DNA of 64,000 bases. Source: Hyperoodon ampullatus (Eukaryota > Chordata > Mammalia > Artiodactyla > Ziphiidae). Below the pieces are notes generated by a model that saw nothing but the letters and a program-made list of their open reading frames with translations, did no database searches and had not been told where the DNA came from. Every line of letters begins with the position of its first letter. Position 1 is the first letter of the stretch. Positions 11,906 to 25,269 of this stretch are shown piece by piece. The stretch lies in contig OX457071.1 in NCBI GenBank assembly GCA_949752795.1, positions 74,675,983-74,739,982 of the forward strand, given 5' to 3'. The position numbers and the translations under genes were made by a program.

Positions 11906-13725
11906 GCAATTTTAACACCTCTAAAATCAGCTTGTCACTTTTTAGCCAACCTGATTTCTCTCTGCATGTCCCCAAGGGAACGCTTAAGATCTGGAGTTCA
12001 AGATTTCTTTCCTCCTTCTCTCTTACTCCCTCTTCATTCACGCTCTTTGCAGTGTCTCTGGTTTCCCCTCCCTTCCCTTTTCTCTGATGATCTGTTCTAC
12101 TGGAAATTATGAGATTCAGTTCAAGCAGGGAACTTGACCTACGTGTTTGTAGAACGACTTATCTCCAGGGTTCGAAATAGACTCAGTCTTCAAATGAATG
12201 AGTGACGGCCTCCCACGGCATCCCCAGAGCTTGATCGTGATCTGCCCTCCAAAGTAGCAAATGCCATATTAGAGGAAGTGCAGATTGGCACTGTTTTTGA
12301 TGTTAAAGTATTTGCAATTTTTTTCACTTTCTCTTAAGTATTGAGACATACCTGCAGTGAATTAAACACCCCCCAAAATAATATAGTTAGCTATATTATC
12401 AATCACTTAGCATCTATGGATGTCTTCAGATCATTGTAAGCACTTAACATTGTAATAGTTGTAGGCTTCATCAAGACAGTAACTTAAATATTTCCACATT
12501 TTCAAAATTAGATGCCACATGCCATTTTGTAAGCACAATTTGTACTTAATTTCTGAAATGCCAGTATGGTTTTCAGTGTGGTATACGAGTAGAAACTCTA
12601 CCTATATGCACAGCTTTAGATCCCAAGCATGTGATAATTTAAAAAGCAAATTTTGCTTTTGAATAAATTATACATATTACAGATGTTTATGATCAAAGAT
12701 ATATCACCTCCATACTCTTAAATAAGGGTAAATAAGAAAAAGTAAGCAAACTCTAAGTATCTCTAAAGCAAAGTCAGAATTTGCAGGATATGAGAATTCA
12801 AACAAGAAAAGATATTTTAACAAAATCCTTAGCCAAGCACCTAAAACACGTGCTGAAAAGTAACAATCCAGAAAACAGAAGCTGGCAACTGAATGTTGAA
12901 TGACAATGAGTTGGAAAGGGTTACATTCTGGACCCAAGACCTGAATGATTCAGAACTATTAATCGATGCTAAGAATTTGGTGGCTGTGTCTGTCTAACAC
13001 CTCATTTTTCTCCTAAACAAGCTTCTTAAACCGTAGCTAGCCTCTGCCTTTTATCCTAGAAGTCTCCCTGGGCTGGGATTTTAAGTTCACAGAATTCATT
13101 TTTCTACACACTAAGTAAAGAAGGGTCACCAAATCTAGACTGTGACAGCTGGGCATTCAGGCCACACCAGGTTCAGACTCTCTCTCCCTAAGCAGCCCCT
13201 TTATAGCAAAAGGCCAGCCCAACTGAAACCCTGTCTTAAAAGAAAAAGGGAAAAAGTTCACTTTTAAAGATATTTTTAGATTTAGAATGTGTTTACAGAA
13301 AGCTTTTGACAGTTTTGGGGCCGCAATAATACTAGAGAAACTAGCCCCATCTGCTAGCCCTATAAAAGCAGACACAACCATTTCCTCTATTGAATTGTTA
13401 GATCAATACAATTACAAAGCTACAAAACTCAGGATATGCAACTGGCTAATATCACAGAAAATTAAACTCCAAAACACACGGAGATGATATTTCAGAGTTA
13501 AAATTAGCTTCCTCATCCCTTGTAGGTTCTAAATTTTATAGCTTTTCAAGTAGGCACCACTTATTTCTATCTTCGCACTTTTAATAAAAATGGTAATATT
13601 TACTAATAACACTGCTTCCCAACCCAGAATCCTATGTTAATATCATCAAAGTGACCCTTCTTCACAGCCCCCGCCCCCAAGAAAATGATGATAAATTAAT
13701 ACAAACATTTAAAAATATCCTGGCA

Positions 13726-13917
13726 GGGCCTCCCTGGTGGCGCAGTGGTTGAGAGTCCGCCTGCCGATGCAGGGGATACGGGTTCGTGCCCCGGTCTGGG
13801 AGGATCCCATATGCCGCGGAGCGGCTGGGCCCGTGAGCCATGGCTGCTGAGCCTGCGCATCCGGAGCCTGTGCTCCGCAACGGGAGAGGCCACAACGGTG
13901 AGAGGCCCGCGTACCAC

Positions 13918-13941
<24 letters not shown>
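13726..13941 (+). mobile_element. CHR-type SINE, short class
   Basis: The perfect 15-bp target-site duplication aaaaatatcctggca lies at 13711-13725 and 13942-13956. The tail is an uninterrupted A run of about 25-29 bases, which together with the perfect duplication suggests recent insertion. Confidence 0.97.
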
Positions 13942-13949
<8 letters not shown>

Positions 13950-14695
13950 CCTGGCAAAAACTAAAAGGCTCTTGAAATTTAAGCAAAACGTTTTGTCAAA
14001 GTACGTAGTGCACTATACATGCAGGGCATCACTTCAACAGCACGTTATTATTAATGTGCTTTTTTCTCAGAAGATGGATCTGATCCTGCTTGCTCTGGAT
14101 GATCATTTGCTGTCTCTTCTAATACCTAAGTTCTTGTTGCTCTTTGCAGTATTTCTGTGCAAGCTCTCTTAAATGCAGGTTAAGTAAAAGTGCTAAAGAC
14201 AGTGTTTCAGAAAAACTGGAGATTTGGTGCTGCCCACAGACAAACATACATCCAAGTGCAAGTACATTCTCAGATGCATTGTCTGTAATACAGCCCCCAA
14301 ATCACAGTACTGGGATCAATTCTAACCAAGGCAAATAGAAGGTAACAATCCAATGTACTAGCAACAAACAAGTTTCATGAGTCCACTGTAGTTTCACATG
14401 GAGAACCCAGGAAAACCTTCAGGTAAAGGTAACATGGGAGCTGGTTTTCAAAGGATGTGTAGAATTTCAATACTAAAATACGTGGAACAGGCAAGTGACA
14501 TTTGGGTTCAGATGCTGATTTAGACAAAAGCACGAGAGCAAGGCAGCATATATAATCTGCGTGATATTTATTAAATGACTGTAGCTAAATCAAATGTATA
14601 CCTGGGTCAAGTCTTTATAAATATACTATTTAAGAATACACAAATATATTTATATATTATGGGATAGCCCTTAAATTGACATCAAGAACCTCTAT

Positions 14696-15030
14696 CTTTT
14701 TAAAATTTATTTATTTACTTATTTTTGGCTGCGTTGGGTCTTCATTGCTGCGTCCGCGGGCTTTCTCTAGTTGCAGCGAGCGGGAGCTACTCTTCATCGC
14801 GGTGCGCGGGCTTCTCATTGCAGTGGCTTCTCTTGCTGCGGAGCACAGGCTCCAGGTGCGCGGGCTTCAGTAGTTGCGGCTCGCGGGCTCCAGAGAGTAG
14901 GCTCCAGCAGTTGTGTCGCAAGGGCTTAATTGCTCCGCGGCATGTGGGATCTTCCGAGACCAGGGCTCAACCCCGTGTCCCCTGCACTGGCAGGCGGGTT
15001 CTTAACCACTGCACCACCAGGGAAGCCCCA
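14696..15030 (-). mobile_element. CHR-type SINE, long class
   Basis: The tail reads ttatttatttacttattttt on the + strand at about 14707-14727, and the head ends 'ccaccagggaagcccc' at 15030. The target-site duplication gaacctctat lies at 14686-14695 and 15032-15041. Confidence 0.95.
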
Positions 15031-16025
15031 GGAACCTCTATTAAATTACCCTGTTATAGATTTAACTGTTCCCCAAATACTGAATTATAATTTTGATATT
15101 CAGTTTCGATTATATTATGAAACTCATTTTAGCAATCTGTTACACTCCTGTCATTTGATTTTGTTGAGATCTGCATAAGTCAGTTAATTGAAAAATGAAT
15201 CAAATCTGATACATAAATAATGTATTTAACTTGGAATACATAAATGTAAATTTGTTCACCAAAATGTGATTCTACAGTCAGGAACTGCTCTCCTGGTTGA
15301 AGCTCCCTTTTCTCTATCACACATAGATACCACAACATGTCAATACTAGTAAGTTACAAAATGCTCCGTTTCACTTTTTTTTTAAGGTAAAGAGAAAATG
15401 TGCAAGGCAATCTGAGTGTAAATCCTTCATGATTTTTTTTTAATGCACCAGTTTTCTGTTGTTTTACTCCTATCTAATTAGCTTTTAAAGGAAATCTCAC
15501 CTTTGAGTCTTTCCAAAGCATACAAATTAGTTCTCATTAGAACAACAGGACTCCCTTTTCTGCACGTATATTTCATCACTTCACATTAAGTTTATACTCT
15601 ATGGTATGACAACTTGCACTCCTAGCAAGGCGGTAACCACTGAAAGGGATGCATGCAATGAAAGGGAAACAGAACTTCATTTTTCTTCCTCTCAGCTAGA
15701 GGAGACAAAGTTTCCATGTGGAAGGCTGGAGGTTTACTTTTATGATGAAACTAAGTTGATTTTCAGATTTCTCTCCTGCTAAGTTAATATCTAGCGTCTA
15801 AGCCTTCTACTTTACAAGTAAAATCAGAACTGGAGTGCACAATACCAGAACCCCAGTGGTTACGTTTTCTGTTGCTTCTCAATCTGCCATTTTCAACTCA
15901 AGAAAAGGACAATGAAAATTTACCACCTCCCTATGTTTTGTGTAGGAAATGAAGGTTACTTGGGGTTACTGTTTTTCTTTTCAATTAAAACATGCAATTC
16001 ATATCTCCTAAATCTAAAATTAATT

Positions 16026-16508
16026 TGTCAATTAATTTTTAACTTATTTTTAAAATCGAAATATAATGAAACTAACAGTACTGTGTTAGTTTCAGGTGTA
16101 TAGCAAAGCAATTCAGATATACATATATATTTTTTCTCTTTTTCAGATTCTTTTCCATTATTGTTGCTTATTACAAGATACTGAATATATTTCCTTGTGC
16201 TACAGATAGAGCCTTGTTTGTGATCTATTTTATGTATAGTAATTTGTATCTGCTGATCCCAAATTCCTAATTTATCCCTCTCTCACCCCTTTCCTCTTTG
16301 GTAATCAGAAGTTTGTTTTCTATGTCTGTGAGTCTGTTTCTGTTTTGTAATATAAGTTCATTTATGTCATATATTTTAGAGCCCATACATAAGTGTTATC
16401 ATATGGTATCTGTCCTTCTCGGTCTGACTTCCCTTAGTATGATAATCTCTAGGTCCCTCCCTGTTGCTGCAAATGGCATTATTTCATTCAATTTGCTTAT
16501 TTTTCACA
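16026..16508 (-). mobile_element. L1 3' end, artiodactyl-type, antisense
   Basis: 'gtgttagtttcaggtgtata', 'aagatactgaatatatttcc' and 'ctgatcccaaattcctaatt' are the antisense of a 3' UTR also present in sense orientation at 52997-53434. It is 5'-truncated, so only 3' UTR and the last bit of ORF2 remain. Confidence 0.85.
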
Positions 16509-18119
16509 AGTTGGCAAGCACTGACGGGGCAGTCATCATCCCATCTCTCACCGCCCTTGGCTGCTCGCAGGGGATCAGGAAAGAGAACAGAGCTGTTGGC
16601 CTTCAAGGTCTCCGTGAAGCTGTCCTACAGAAACTGAGCCTCCCTCACTGAATCCTGATTACTTGTTCCACTGCAATTGTTCATTGTGTGTATTTGTAAA
16701 GACAAGTTCTAAAAGGATATACGCCTATTTTTAACAATCATGGGAGGCGTCTCTTAACGCAAGACAAAATTTTTCTATGTTCTATTATCCGAATGACGAC
16801 TCTCTCATTAATGGAGGTTAACACACAGATCACATTTTTAACATTTAAATAGTCAAGTAACATCCGTTCACATCCAATCACTTAATGATCTTCAAGGTTC
16901 AAAGTGTATTTAAAAATCACCCAAGAGCAAGCCCAAGTCCTCCAGGAAGAGGGAGGAAGAAGATTCAGAAGGAATTCCTCCCCTGATCATCCTGAAACTA
17001 CTGGCGACCTTCGAGAGAGTACCCCCCACAGACAGGGACACGGTAGGCAGATTTTTAAGAGCAGCACTGGGTAAAGTTTACCCACGTGAGCTTCCAAAAG
17101 AGGGATGCACTGGGCCGCTGGTTGGAGGGACGTAGCAATCCGGAAGCCTTAGAGAATGTGGCTTGAAGCTGAGAGACAAGGGGAGTTTTATTCAGGTCAG
17201 AATGTTAAACCACTCCAGGTGAGTGTGTCTGGACAGCCTACCAGGCATGGAAAACGCCTTAAGGAGAGAGAGACCCTGGGCTCCACAGCCGTCCCAGGAG
17301 AGGGAGTGCAGATTCCACGGGAGCCGGAAGAGGAGAAAGGCACGAAAGTGGAGTGCCCGCCCAGCACATTTTAATCCTCTTTCACAGGCAGATCCTTTCC
17401 TGGTTGTAACTGGATGTATCTTATTTCGACAACTGTCCAATGTGTTCCTCCAGACAGACCTCAGACAACCAAGCAAGGTTAGGGCTCAGAGTTCAGGTTC
17501 TGGGGCTGAATGGAAGCGGACTTTTGCTGAGGGTCAAGATCTCAGTAATTCTCGACCCGCAAAGATGCATTCTGCTGCTTCTGCCCGGGCTCGGTACAGA
17601 GTTGGCAACTGACAGCTTTTAGTAAGGGAGATCTTAGAATCTCCAGCCCCTTTTGGCTGCTGAAACCGTATCCTAACAACACGCTGCAGTTCTTTTCACT
17701 GTTGTTTACTGAGAATCACAAAGGTTACGTTTTCCAAGTGTGGACGAGAGGAGGAGGCGGGCTGAAGCAGGACTGGTGACGGAAAAGCTCAGCGCGACTC
17801 TAACGGCTCGAGTCCTGCTTCCCAGCCCTGAGACACACGCGTCCTTTGTGAGAGCTCGTTTCTCAGCTCAGCCACTTCCTCCCTAGGGACAGTTTTTAAG
17901 AAAACAATCCATATAGTGCCTTCAGGTGTTTGGGAGCTGCCATACGACTCCTTCAAGGTCAAAATGAGTAGCTGCACCTGAAATCATATGCAAGATTTCT
18001 GAAAATCACTGCGAAAAGGGCTCTATCCGACATCTGGACCAGATTCAAGCTGTTGCATCATAATTTCTGGTGTATCTTTTTCTTGGCTTCTTAGGACTGA
18101 CCTGTCATCCAATTTGAGA

Positions 18120-18332
18120 CTTTTTTTTTTTTTTTCTTTTGCGGTACGCGGGCCTCTCACCGTTGTGGCCTCTCCCGTTGCGGAGCACAGGCTCTGGACA
18201 CGCAGGCTCAGCGGCCATGGCTCACGGGCCCAGCCGCTCCGCAGCATGTGGGATCTTCCCGGACCGGGGCACGAACCTGCGTCCCCTGCATCGGCAGGCG
18301 GACTCTCAACCACTGCGCAACCAGGGAAGCCC
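18120..18332 (-). mobile_element. CHR-type SINE, short class
   Basis: The perfect target-site duplication ccaatttgaga lies at 18109-18119 and 18333-18343. The T-rich tail has one C near its inner end. Confidence 0.96.
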
Positions 18333-18504
18333 CCAATTTGAGATTTTATAATCATGTTCCAGTGTTCATTAATTGTGTTTATTATCCTCTGTCCAGATTA
18401 ATGCAGATGCCTGGTCCTCATCCTCACTGTTTTCAGAGATGTTTGGTACAGATGCTATATGTGCATTAATTCTCTACAACCAGTTATGTCTGGTTTAAAA
18501 TGTT

Positions 18505-18660
18505 GGCTCGGCCACCATTTGACTGAGAACAAGTTACTTATAACCTGTGTGCGTCTTGGTTTCCTCATGTAAAATGGGGATCATGGTAGGGAACATCTAA
18601 TAGGGGGTGGAGGGTATTAAATAAGTGAATATGTGTAAAGCACTGAAAACAGTGGATGGC
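18505..18660 (+). mobile_element. MIR fragment
   Basis: 'gaacaagttacttataacct', 'ggtttcctcatgtaaaatgg' and 'gtgtaaagcactgaaaacag' follow the MIR core and tail in order. Confidence 0.7.
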
Positions 18661-21600
18661 GCCCAAAGAAGCCCAGCAGATATTCTCTGCTCTTGTGACT
18701 GTAGTTATCGTAGAATATATTGAGTCACTGGAAAATATTTCACCTTTTTTACTTCCTTCAGAAAATGTGTCACATTCTCCTGAAGATCTGGATGCTCTCT
18801 TGGGAAGGTCCGAATTTTCTTTTCATGAACAAGGGTGACTGTTCCGCTCTCCTCGGCGCAGAGTGGTCCTTTGTTATGAACGCTGCTGCCATGCCCTAAA
18901 ATGGCTTCACCCGCCATCGGTAAGAGCAGCTGAAGTCCTTGACCATGAGAGCTGCTTAGGGAGGAGTCCTTAAAAATACAGAGAAAAAGCTCCGTGTTCA
19001 TCTGAACACAGCTGCGGTCAGGAGCAAGTCTCACCTGGACTCCTCTCTCCAGGCTCCTGTTCAGCCCCCGTCTGCCCTCCACAGAGGCAGACCTGTTTAA
19101 AACGATCTTCAAGTGATGAACTTGTGTCATGCCCCATCTAACCATCTGCCAGAATGATTCCGTATTTTGGATGGGAACGCACTTAGTAGTTTAGACTGCG
19201 GCAGGTGCCCATATACCAATACCATTTAACTGCGGCAACTACCAAATAGGGCACTGAAATCCTGTTTTATAATTAGGACACCAAAATGCAGAAAGATTAC
19301 CCAACAGGAGCTCGAGTCCAAAGCCAGCCTCCAGCCTCTTCCTTCCGATCAGCCTCTGATACCACTTCCCTTCAAGTACTGCTCTAACGCACAGCAGTTG
19401 ATAACATTTTCTTACTAAGCATTTAAAATTGTTTGAAAGAGTCTTTCTCCATTGAGGATTGGACAATTATTTTTTTAATTCATCTATAAAAGGAGAAACG
19501 TTTAGCTTCAATTGACCAGGTGGACAAAGAGTTACATCAAAGTACGCAATTGCTTGACGGTCACGTGCACTAAGTCACCAGGGCGGATACCTCCCCCTGT
19601 GTTCCCGTGCTTCACCCCCAAACACATATTTGAGGACATTTCCGCAAATAACAGATGCTTTCCTGAGGGAGCTTCAGAGATATGTGAATCACCCATCGTT
19701 TTATGATAAGTGTCTTCCCAGTAGAATAACTACTATTTCTTGCAGTACAAATGAAACAAACATAGTTTTATATTAATCTGGAGGCTTATTATACAACACG
19801 TTGTGGCCATTTGTAATGTCCATCAATTGGAGATTCTCAAGAAAGAACCTTGAGCTGAGGGCATCACAGCCTCAGCAAAACAGGGAAAATAACATTTGGT
19901 AAAGAATTTTTGAAATAAAATTAACTGTGGAACGCAAAAAGGGATTTGTTATTATTGGATACAGACCTGATCTGTGTAAATTATGTAAGCATCTAGGACT
20001 CATGTATCTCTAAATAGGTCGGATTTACCAAGACTCCCTTCCCATGGACGACCATTCATGCTTTAACAGAATCAATCTGTGAATGCTACACTGCTTCTCT
20101 TTTGATTATAATTAAATATCAAGACCATTACTTTTTTTTTTTAATGAATTCAGCATGGGATGTTAAACAAACCTTGGCACTTCAAAAATGTGCTATTATG
20201 AGTGGCACTGAAACAGCTAATATGTCCTTTGATATTCTACTCTCAAACACTCAAGCCATCAAATAACACTAGTTTGGGCCCTCCAACACTTAAAAGACAT
20301 AGTAGAAAATAGATCTTGAATAAAAGCTATAGTAAGATGACCTATACATCAAATTTCCCCATCAAATATGCATATGTGCTTGATTAATAGTCTATATAGT
20401 TGAAGATGAAATAGTTTCCTTCAATTTATTTGGATTAAAGCTCACCGATTATTATAACCAATTAACACTAAGTATCAATATAAACTTTTAAATACACAAG
20501 CACATTTTAAAACCAAAAAGGAGCAAATTAACAGAGAAGAACTCAACAGAAGGCAACACAGCTGACTGAAATGGGAACGAAACAGTCCTTGGGTACAATG
20601 TCCACATCTGATGAGCACTGTACCTGACACTCAAAAAGCAAGATAAAATTAATGACTGAAATAGGTTTTACAACACAGCTGTTTTGTTTACCCCTCACCA
20701 TGGCAAGTTTTTATTATTATATTTGGGTGCATTTAGAACTCAACTCATGCAGAGGTATAAATTACCTGATGTCCACTAGAGATCTTTGAAGAGAGTTCAT
20801 GAAACCCAGCCAAGGCAAGGGCCATTTTGAAAAACTACTTCATAGCTTTTATCTTTCGGGGAAAACTGTTAGTAAATAAATATGTACTACTGACAGCAAA
20901 AGGTACTGTAACAATATAAGATGCTCTAAGTGATACTTTCCCTGTAACAGCCGAATTTTTGTCACCATGGCCTACTTTAGTTTCTATGGATTTTGGGGGT
21001 GATTTTGTTTTTAATATGCATGTCAGCTATAACTTCTGGTTGTCTTTCTCCTAACCCCCTTCAGTAGAGCATCTATTCACACGTACAAATTAAAATGACA
21101 TTTTTCTGCATATAAAATCAACATACTATTTTAGAACAATTAAAAATGTCTGTAAAACCCATAGAAAAATCATCCATACATTTACTCAAATATGAGTATG
21201 GGAATATATTAATATTTACCCTTCTAGTCTTTTTTATATGCACATGTATTTGCATAGCTGAGTTTATATGGTATAAAAAATGGCCATTATTTATCTTAAC
21301 AAAGCTTTCTCGTGGTCATTACAAATGTTCAGTCATCATATTTTAAAATACAGGTTTATAGTGGGGCAGTCACTGCAAATAAAGTGTCAAAAGGTTTCCC
21401 ACCCACATTACCCTAAAAAGAAGAATTTGACACAGGCTAAGACCGAGGGCACAACTCAGCCAAGGGGTACAGTCTTGGGGTCAGAAGCAAAGCTGTGAAT
21501 GGCACCTGTTATCTCCAAGTATGTTTTAGTAGTTTTGTTTTTATATTCTTCTTTGATTTATCATCATTATTTTAAATTACCACTCTAGGCCTCTCTCATT

Positions 21601-23273
21601 CCTGCAACCAATGAGCTAATAGTGCCCCGGGGCCTCCCTTTCCATTAAGAGGTAGGACAAAGTCTCCTGCTCAGACAGCCAGGACAGGGTCAGGGCGGTG
21701 CAGGGCAGGTGACGGAGACCTGAGATCTCATGGGTGTAGATCAGGCATCTGGAGCTGGAGTTCTATGGGGCAAGAGCCACATTCCCATGGGACGTTCCTG
21801 GATTCACCTGACAAAGCTCCACTAATGGCCCCACCGAGGAACCTACACTGCTGGTAGGCAGCTGTTGAAGGACTCGTGGTACCCGGCAGCTGTTAATTAT
21901 TTTCCAGAGAAAAATTAAAACTGCTTTCTCCTCTACACAAAATTTACCCTCGTCATCCATTTTATGGTGTTTTCACCTCCCTGGGCCGTGTCCTCAAAGA
22001 TCTCTCCTGTAAAATCTTACCAGTTTAAAAGGAATCAGGCAGGTGACGTGTTTGTGCAGTACAGAACAACAAGATGGCCCCAAACATGCAGGGGCAAAAA
22101 ACAACACACACCTGCTTCCCGAACAACTTCCACAACCTCCAGGGAGTAACTGCGTCATACATAACCACACAACTTAGCCCCTTATCCTAGTAAACTACAC
22201 AGGATCTCACGAAGTGATCACAGTTCTTAACACAGATACATTAGGGAAATACTGTCCCACCAACTCCAGAGTTTAGTTCAATTTCACAAATAAATGTAAA
22301 GAAGTGCCCTCTCTATCTACCAAGTTTTCATCAGTTCCTTTCCCCACACATTATCCAAGTAACAAGATACAATAAAGGACCAGAAACAATTCTAAAGTAT
22401 TAAAAATTTTTTTCTCTGTCTTGAGCCAATAAGATTGAGATGACTTCTTTACTATTTATCCACAGGTCTATTTTTGTAGACGTGAGAATGTCTTTCAGCA
22501 AACTCCATATTTCCTTTTTCTTTCCTAAAATACTTGTTAATAATTACCAATTGGATTGACCATAACCCCCAAAAAGGAAAAATAATTCTGTAAGTTTGAC
22601 ACATGGAATAACAATCCTTCTCCCTATTATTATATTTCTGAGAAAAGCTCACTGAAAAATCATTCATTCCCCCTAAAAATATACATCTAAAACAATCTGT
22701 GTCAATGTGCTGACAATCTGTCATCCTAAAGAAATTCCTTCAGCTGTCACTGAGTGGGGAGGGAAAAGAAATTGACTAAATATGCTAAATGTGGGCACAG
22801 AAGGTGTTTGCATTGTTTGAGTTGAGGTTTATGATTTACTATAATATTCATATTTGAAGGTTAAGGAAATGTACAGAAATATGAGCATTTTAACTATTTT
22901 CTTACAACTCAAAAATAATGAGGAATACAAAGCTTTGACAGCCCAATGGTACACAAGCAAACTGCGGCCCCAACACCTTTGAATCATGTAACCTCGCAGG
23001 GATGAGAAAACAGAACGGAAGAAAATGCCCTGGTGCTCTTCACATATGCACATATGAAGGGCGTGCACTGCTTTCCCAGGATTCGGCTGTCGTGAAGGAG
23101 ACCAGGTTTAGTTTGGTCAAATGTTCCCCAGGTTTATAAGGTATAGAACCAATATTCTGATCACAGCTCTATCTGTTGCATTAAAATGCAGGCATGGATG
23201 CATGGATCAGCCTTAGCAGGCCTACCCAGCAAAAATGATTATAAGAAAGTGTGTGGGATTGAGAGAGAGAAAA

Positions 23274-23298
23274 CTGTGTGTGTGTGTGTGTGTGTGTG
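23274..23298 (+). repeat. (TG)n microsatellite
   Basis: About 12 TG units are followed by a short GGGGA run to about 23313. Confidence 0.95.
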
Positions 23299-23404
23299 GG
23301 GAGGGGAGGGGAGAAGTTCAATATAAATGAAAGACCTTTCTGATAAACATGGTACTTGGCCTGATTCAAATATCAAGAAGTAATTAGTAGAATCTTTCTC
23401 CCCT

Positions 23405-23490
23405 TATGTTAATTTATTTTTAGATATAATTTACATACAGTAAAATTGGTCCTTTTCCATGTATGGTCCTATGAGTTTTGACAACCGCAC
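23405..23490 (-). mobile_element. Small L1 3' UTR remnant
   Basis: 'atataatttacatacagtaa' and 'tatgagttttgacaa' resemble an old antisense L1 3' UTR. It is short, so support is modest. Confidence 0.45.
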
Positions 23491-24349
23491 AGACTTGTGT
23501 GGCAAGAGGAAAACCTGGTACTTCTCTGGCATCGGGGCACTGATGGTTCTAGTGTCACGGCAGGTCCAGTTGAAAAGGACACCAGGGTAGCCAGGGCACT
23601 GGGCAGCTTGCCTGGTGCTTGATCATTACAACCTCATGGTGACAAGGTCCTTGTAACTAGGCTTCTTTTCAATGAACTGATCATTTGTATATAACACAGG
23701 GCTCCTCAAAGTGACTGGCTCAAGGGAACATGAACCAAGAGATAAAGAAACTTGTTGGCCTGATGGGACATTAATTAAAATCAAAATCAGCACAGCTATT
23801 TTGTTCCAGTGATTGTGGTTAGTAAACAAGTTACTCCCAAAACTTGGTGGCTCAAAACAAGAATGATGTGAATGGTGTGTGGCTGGCAGCCGAGGCCTCA
23901 GAGAACTGTTGACCAGAAAGCTCTGTGTTTCTTCTCCGTGTGCCCTGGTCTTCCTACAATAGGACAGTTGGGTTCCAAGGATGGTGTCCCTGTTATGCCC
24001 TATCCTTGGAAGTCACCTAGTGTCCACGTCATAGGGAAGAACAAGTCTGACTCCATATTGGATCTGTTTCTTTTACTTTAACCTTTGTATTCTATTGCTT
24101 TGGCTACAAGTTAAGAATGTTGCCTGTAGCCTGAAATATACAGGAGAGTCCATTCTCAAGGCTCTGACCTTTGAAGGTATCATACTTCCCCATTCATATA
24201 GAGATAAAAAGTTGCAGAACAGAGAATAACCTTTGTCTTGTGGGAGGTTTACAGGAACAGCATGACCTGACCTATACAGACAGCTGCAAGAAGAAAGGAT
24301 TCCCCCACCAAGAAGTTGGCAACAACTAGCCACACCCCTCCCCTTTTAG

Positions 24350-24357
24350 TATAAAAG
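24350..24357 (+). promoter_or_regulatory. LTR TATA box
   Basis: tataaaag lies 84 bp upstream of the aataaa signal, the usual U3/R layout of a gammaretrovirus-like LTR. It is sense on +, opposite to ATP8A2. Confidence 0.6.
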
Positions 24358-24433
24358 CAGCCTGAGTTCCAACTCAAGTAAGATGGTTCTTTGGGACACC
24401 AGGCCACCAAATTCTCAGTCTGCTGGCTTTGGG

Positions 24434-24439
24434 AATAAA
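24434..24439 (+). terminator. LTR polyadenylation signal
   Basis: aataaa within 'gggaataaagtcgctattcc' is typical of the R region of ERV1 LTRs. Confidence 0.6.
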
Positions 24440-25269
24440 GTCGCTATTCCTTGCCCCAGCGACTCATCTCTCGATTGATTAGCCTGTCGCGCAGCAAGCA
24501 GTACGAGCGTGGACTCAGAAACATCTACGGCTTCAGGGTGTTACAAGGGTCCACCCCGAATCAGGGGAAGGAAACAAAGCTGCCACTGCTCAGTACCGAA
24601 GTGACGGAAGATCTTTGTATGAAGATCATGGGACGTAAGACACGTCGGTGGAGCCCTCTTTGGAGAATACGATCTGTGGCTCTGTTAGGAGCCACCAAGG
24701 TGAAAAGCTACCACAACAATCTTTCAGAAGTGCAGAGCTCATCCCATCACCGGTACTGTGTTTAAAATACCCTGAACCACAGGCGTCCAAGCCTTACCTG
24801 ACATCACCCCCGTTTTCTCCCCCACTGCCTTTTAGGACGTTTCTTTCATTCCCTACTTTCAACCATTCAGAGCTACTTGCAATTTTCCAGACTCACTTGC
24901 ATACCCTCTCCCTAGGGAAGACATCCTTCTCTGCTTTACTTGGCTTACTCCCAGCTCATTTATTTAGGAATGACTTCTCCTGGGCCGTGGTCTCCTCTAA
25001 GATGCCGTCCTTGGAAGAAGCAGCCTGCATAGCTGCGGCTCTACCAAGAGCAGGGGTCCGTGGTCTCCCTCCTGGCTTTGCCCCGGCCAGTCGTCTGACC
25101 TAGGGTTTCACGCGTTTACCTGAGTCAGTTTCCTCGTGCTTCCATCCCTCCCATCGATAGACGCTGATCTCAACGAACACCCCTCAAGCTAACTCCATTT
25201 CAGAGTCTCCTTCCCAGGGATCCCTACCTGCAGTGAACGGTTTAAAATGATTCCAATCTTTTACTACAA

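Larger units (their letters stand above)
24021..24545 (+). mobile_element. Solo LTR of an endogenous retrovirus, ERV1-like
   Basis: The order of signals is that of an LTR. There is a U3-like segment with 'gactccatattgg', a TATA box tataaaag at 24350-24357, a polyadenylation signal aataaa at 24434-24439, and a U5-like 'gactcatctctcgattgatt' just after. No gag, pol or env frame lies on either side, so it looks like a solo LTR. Both ends are estimates: tg at 24021 and ttaca at 24545 could be its termini. No target-site duplication was found. Confidence 0.7.

Noticed and set aside
24648..25103. 151-codon plus-strand frame after the LTR
   Set aside because: No recognised domain, low-complexity Ser/Pro/Leu content, and no link to retroviral genes.
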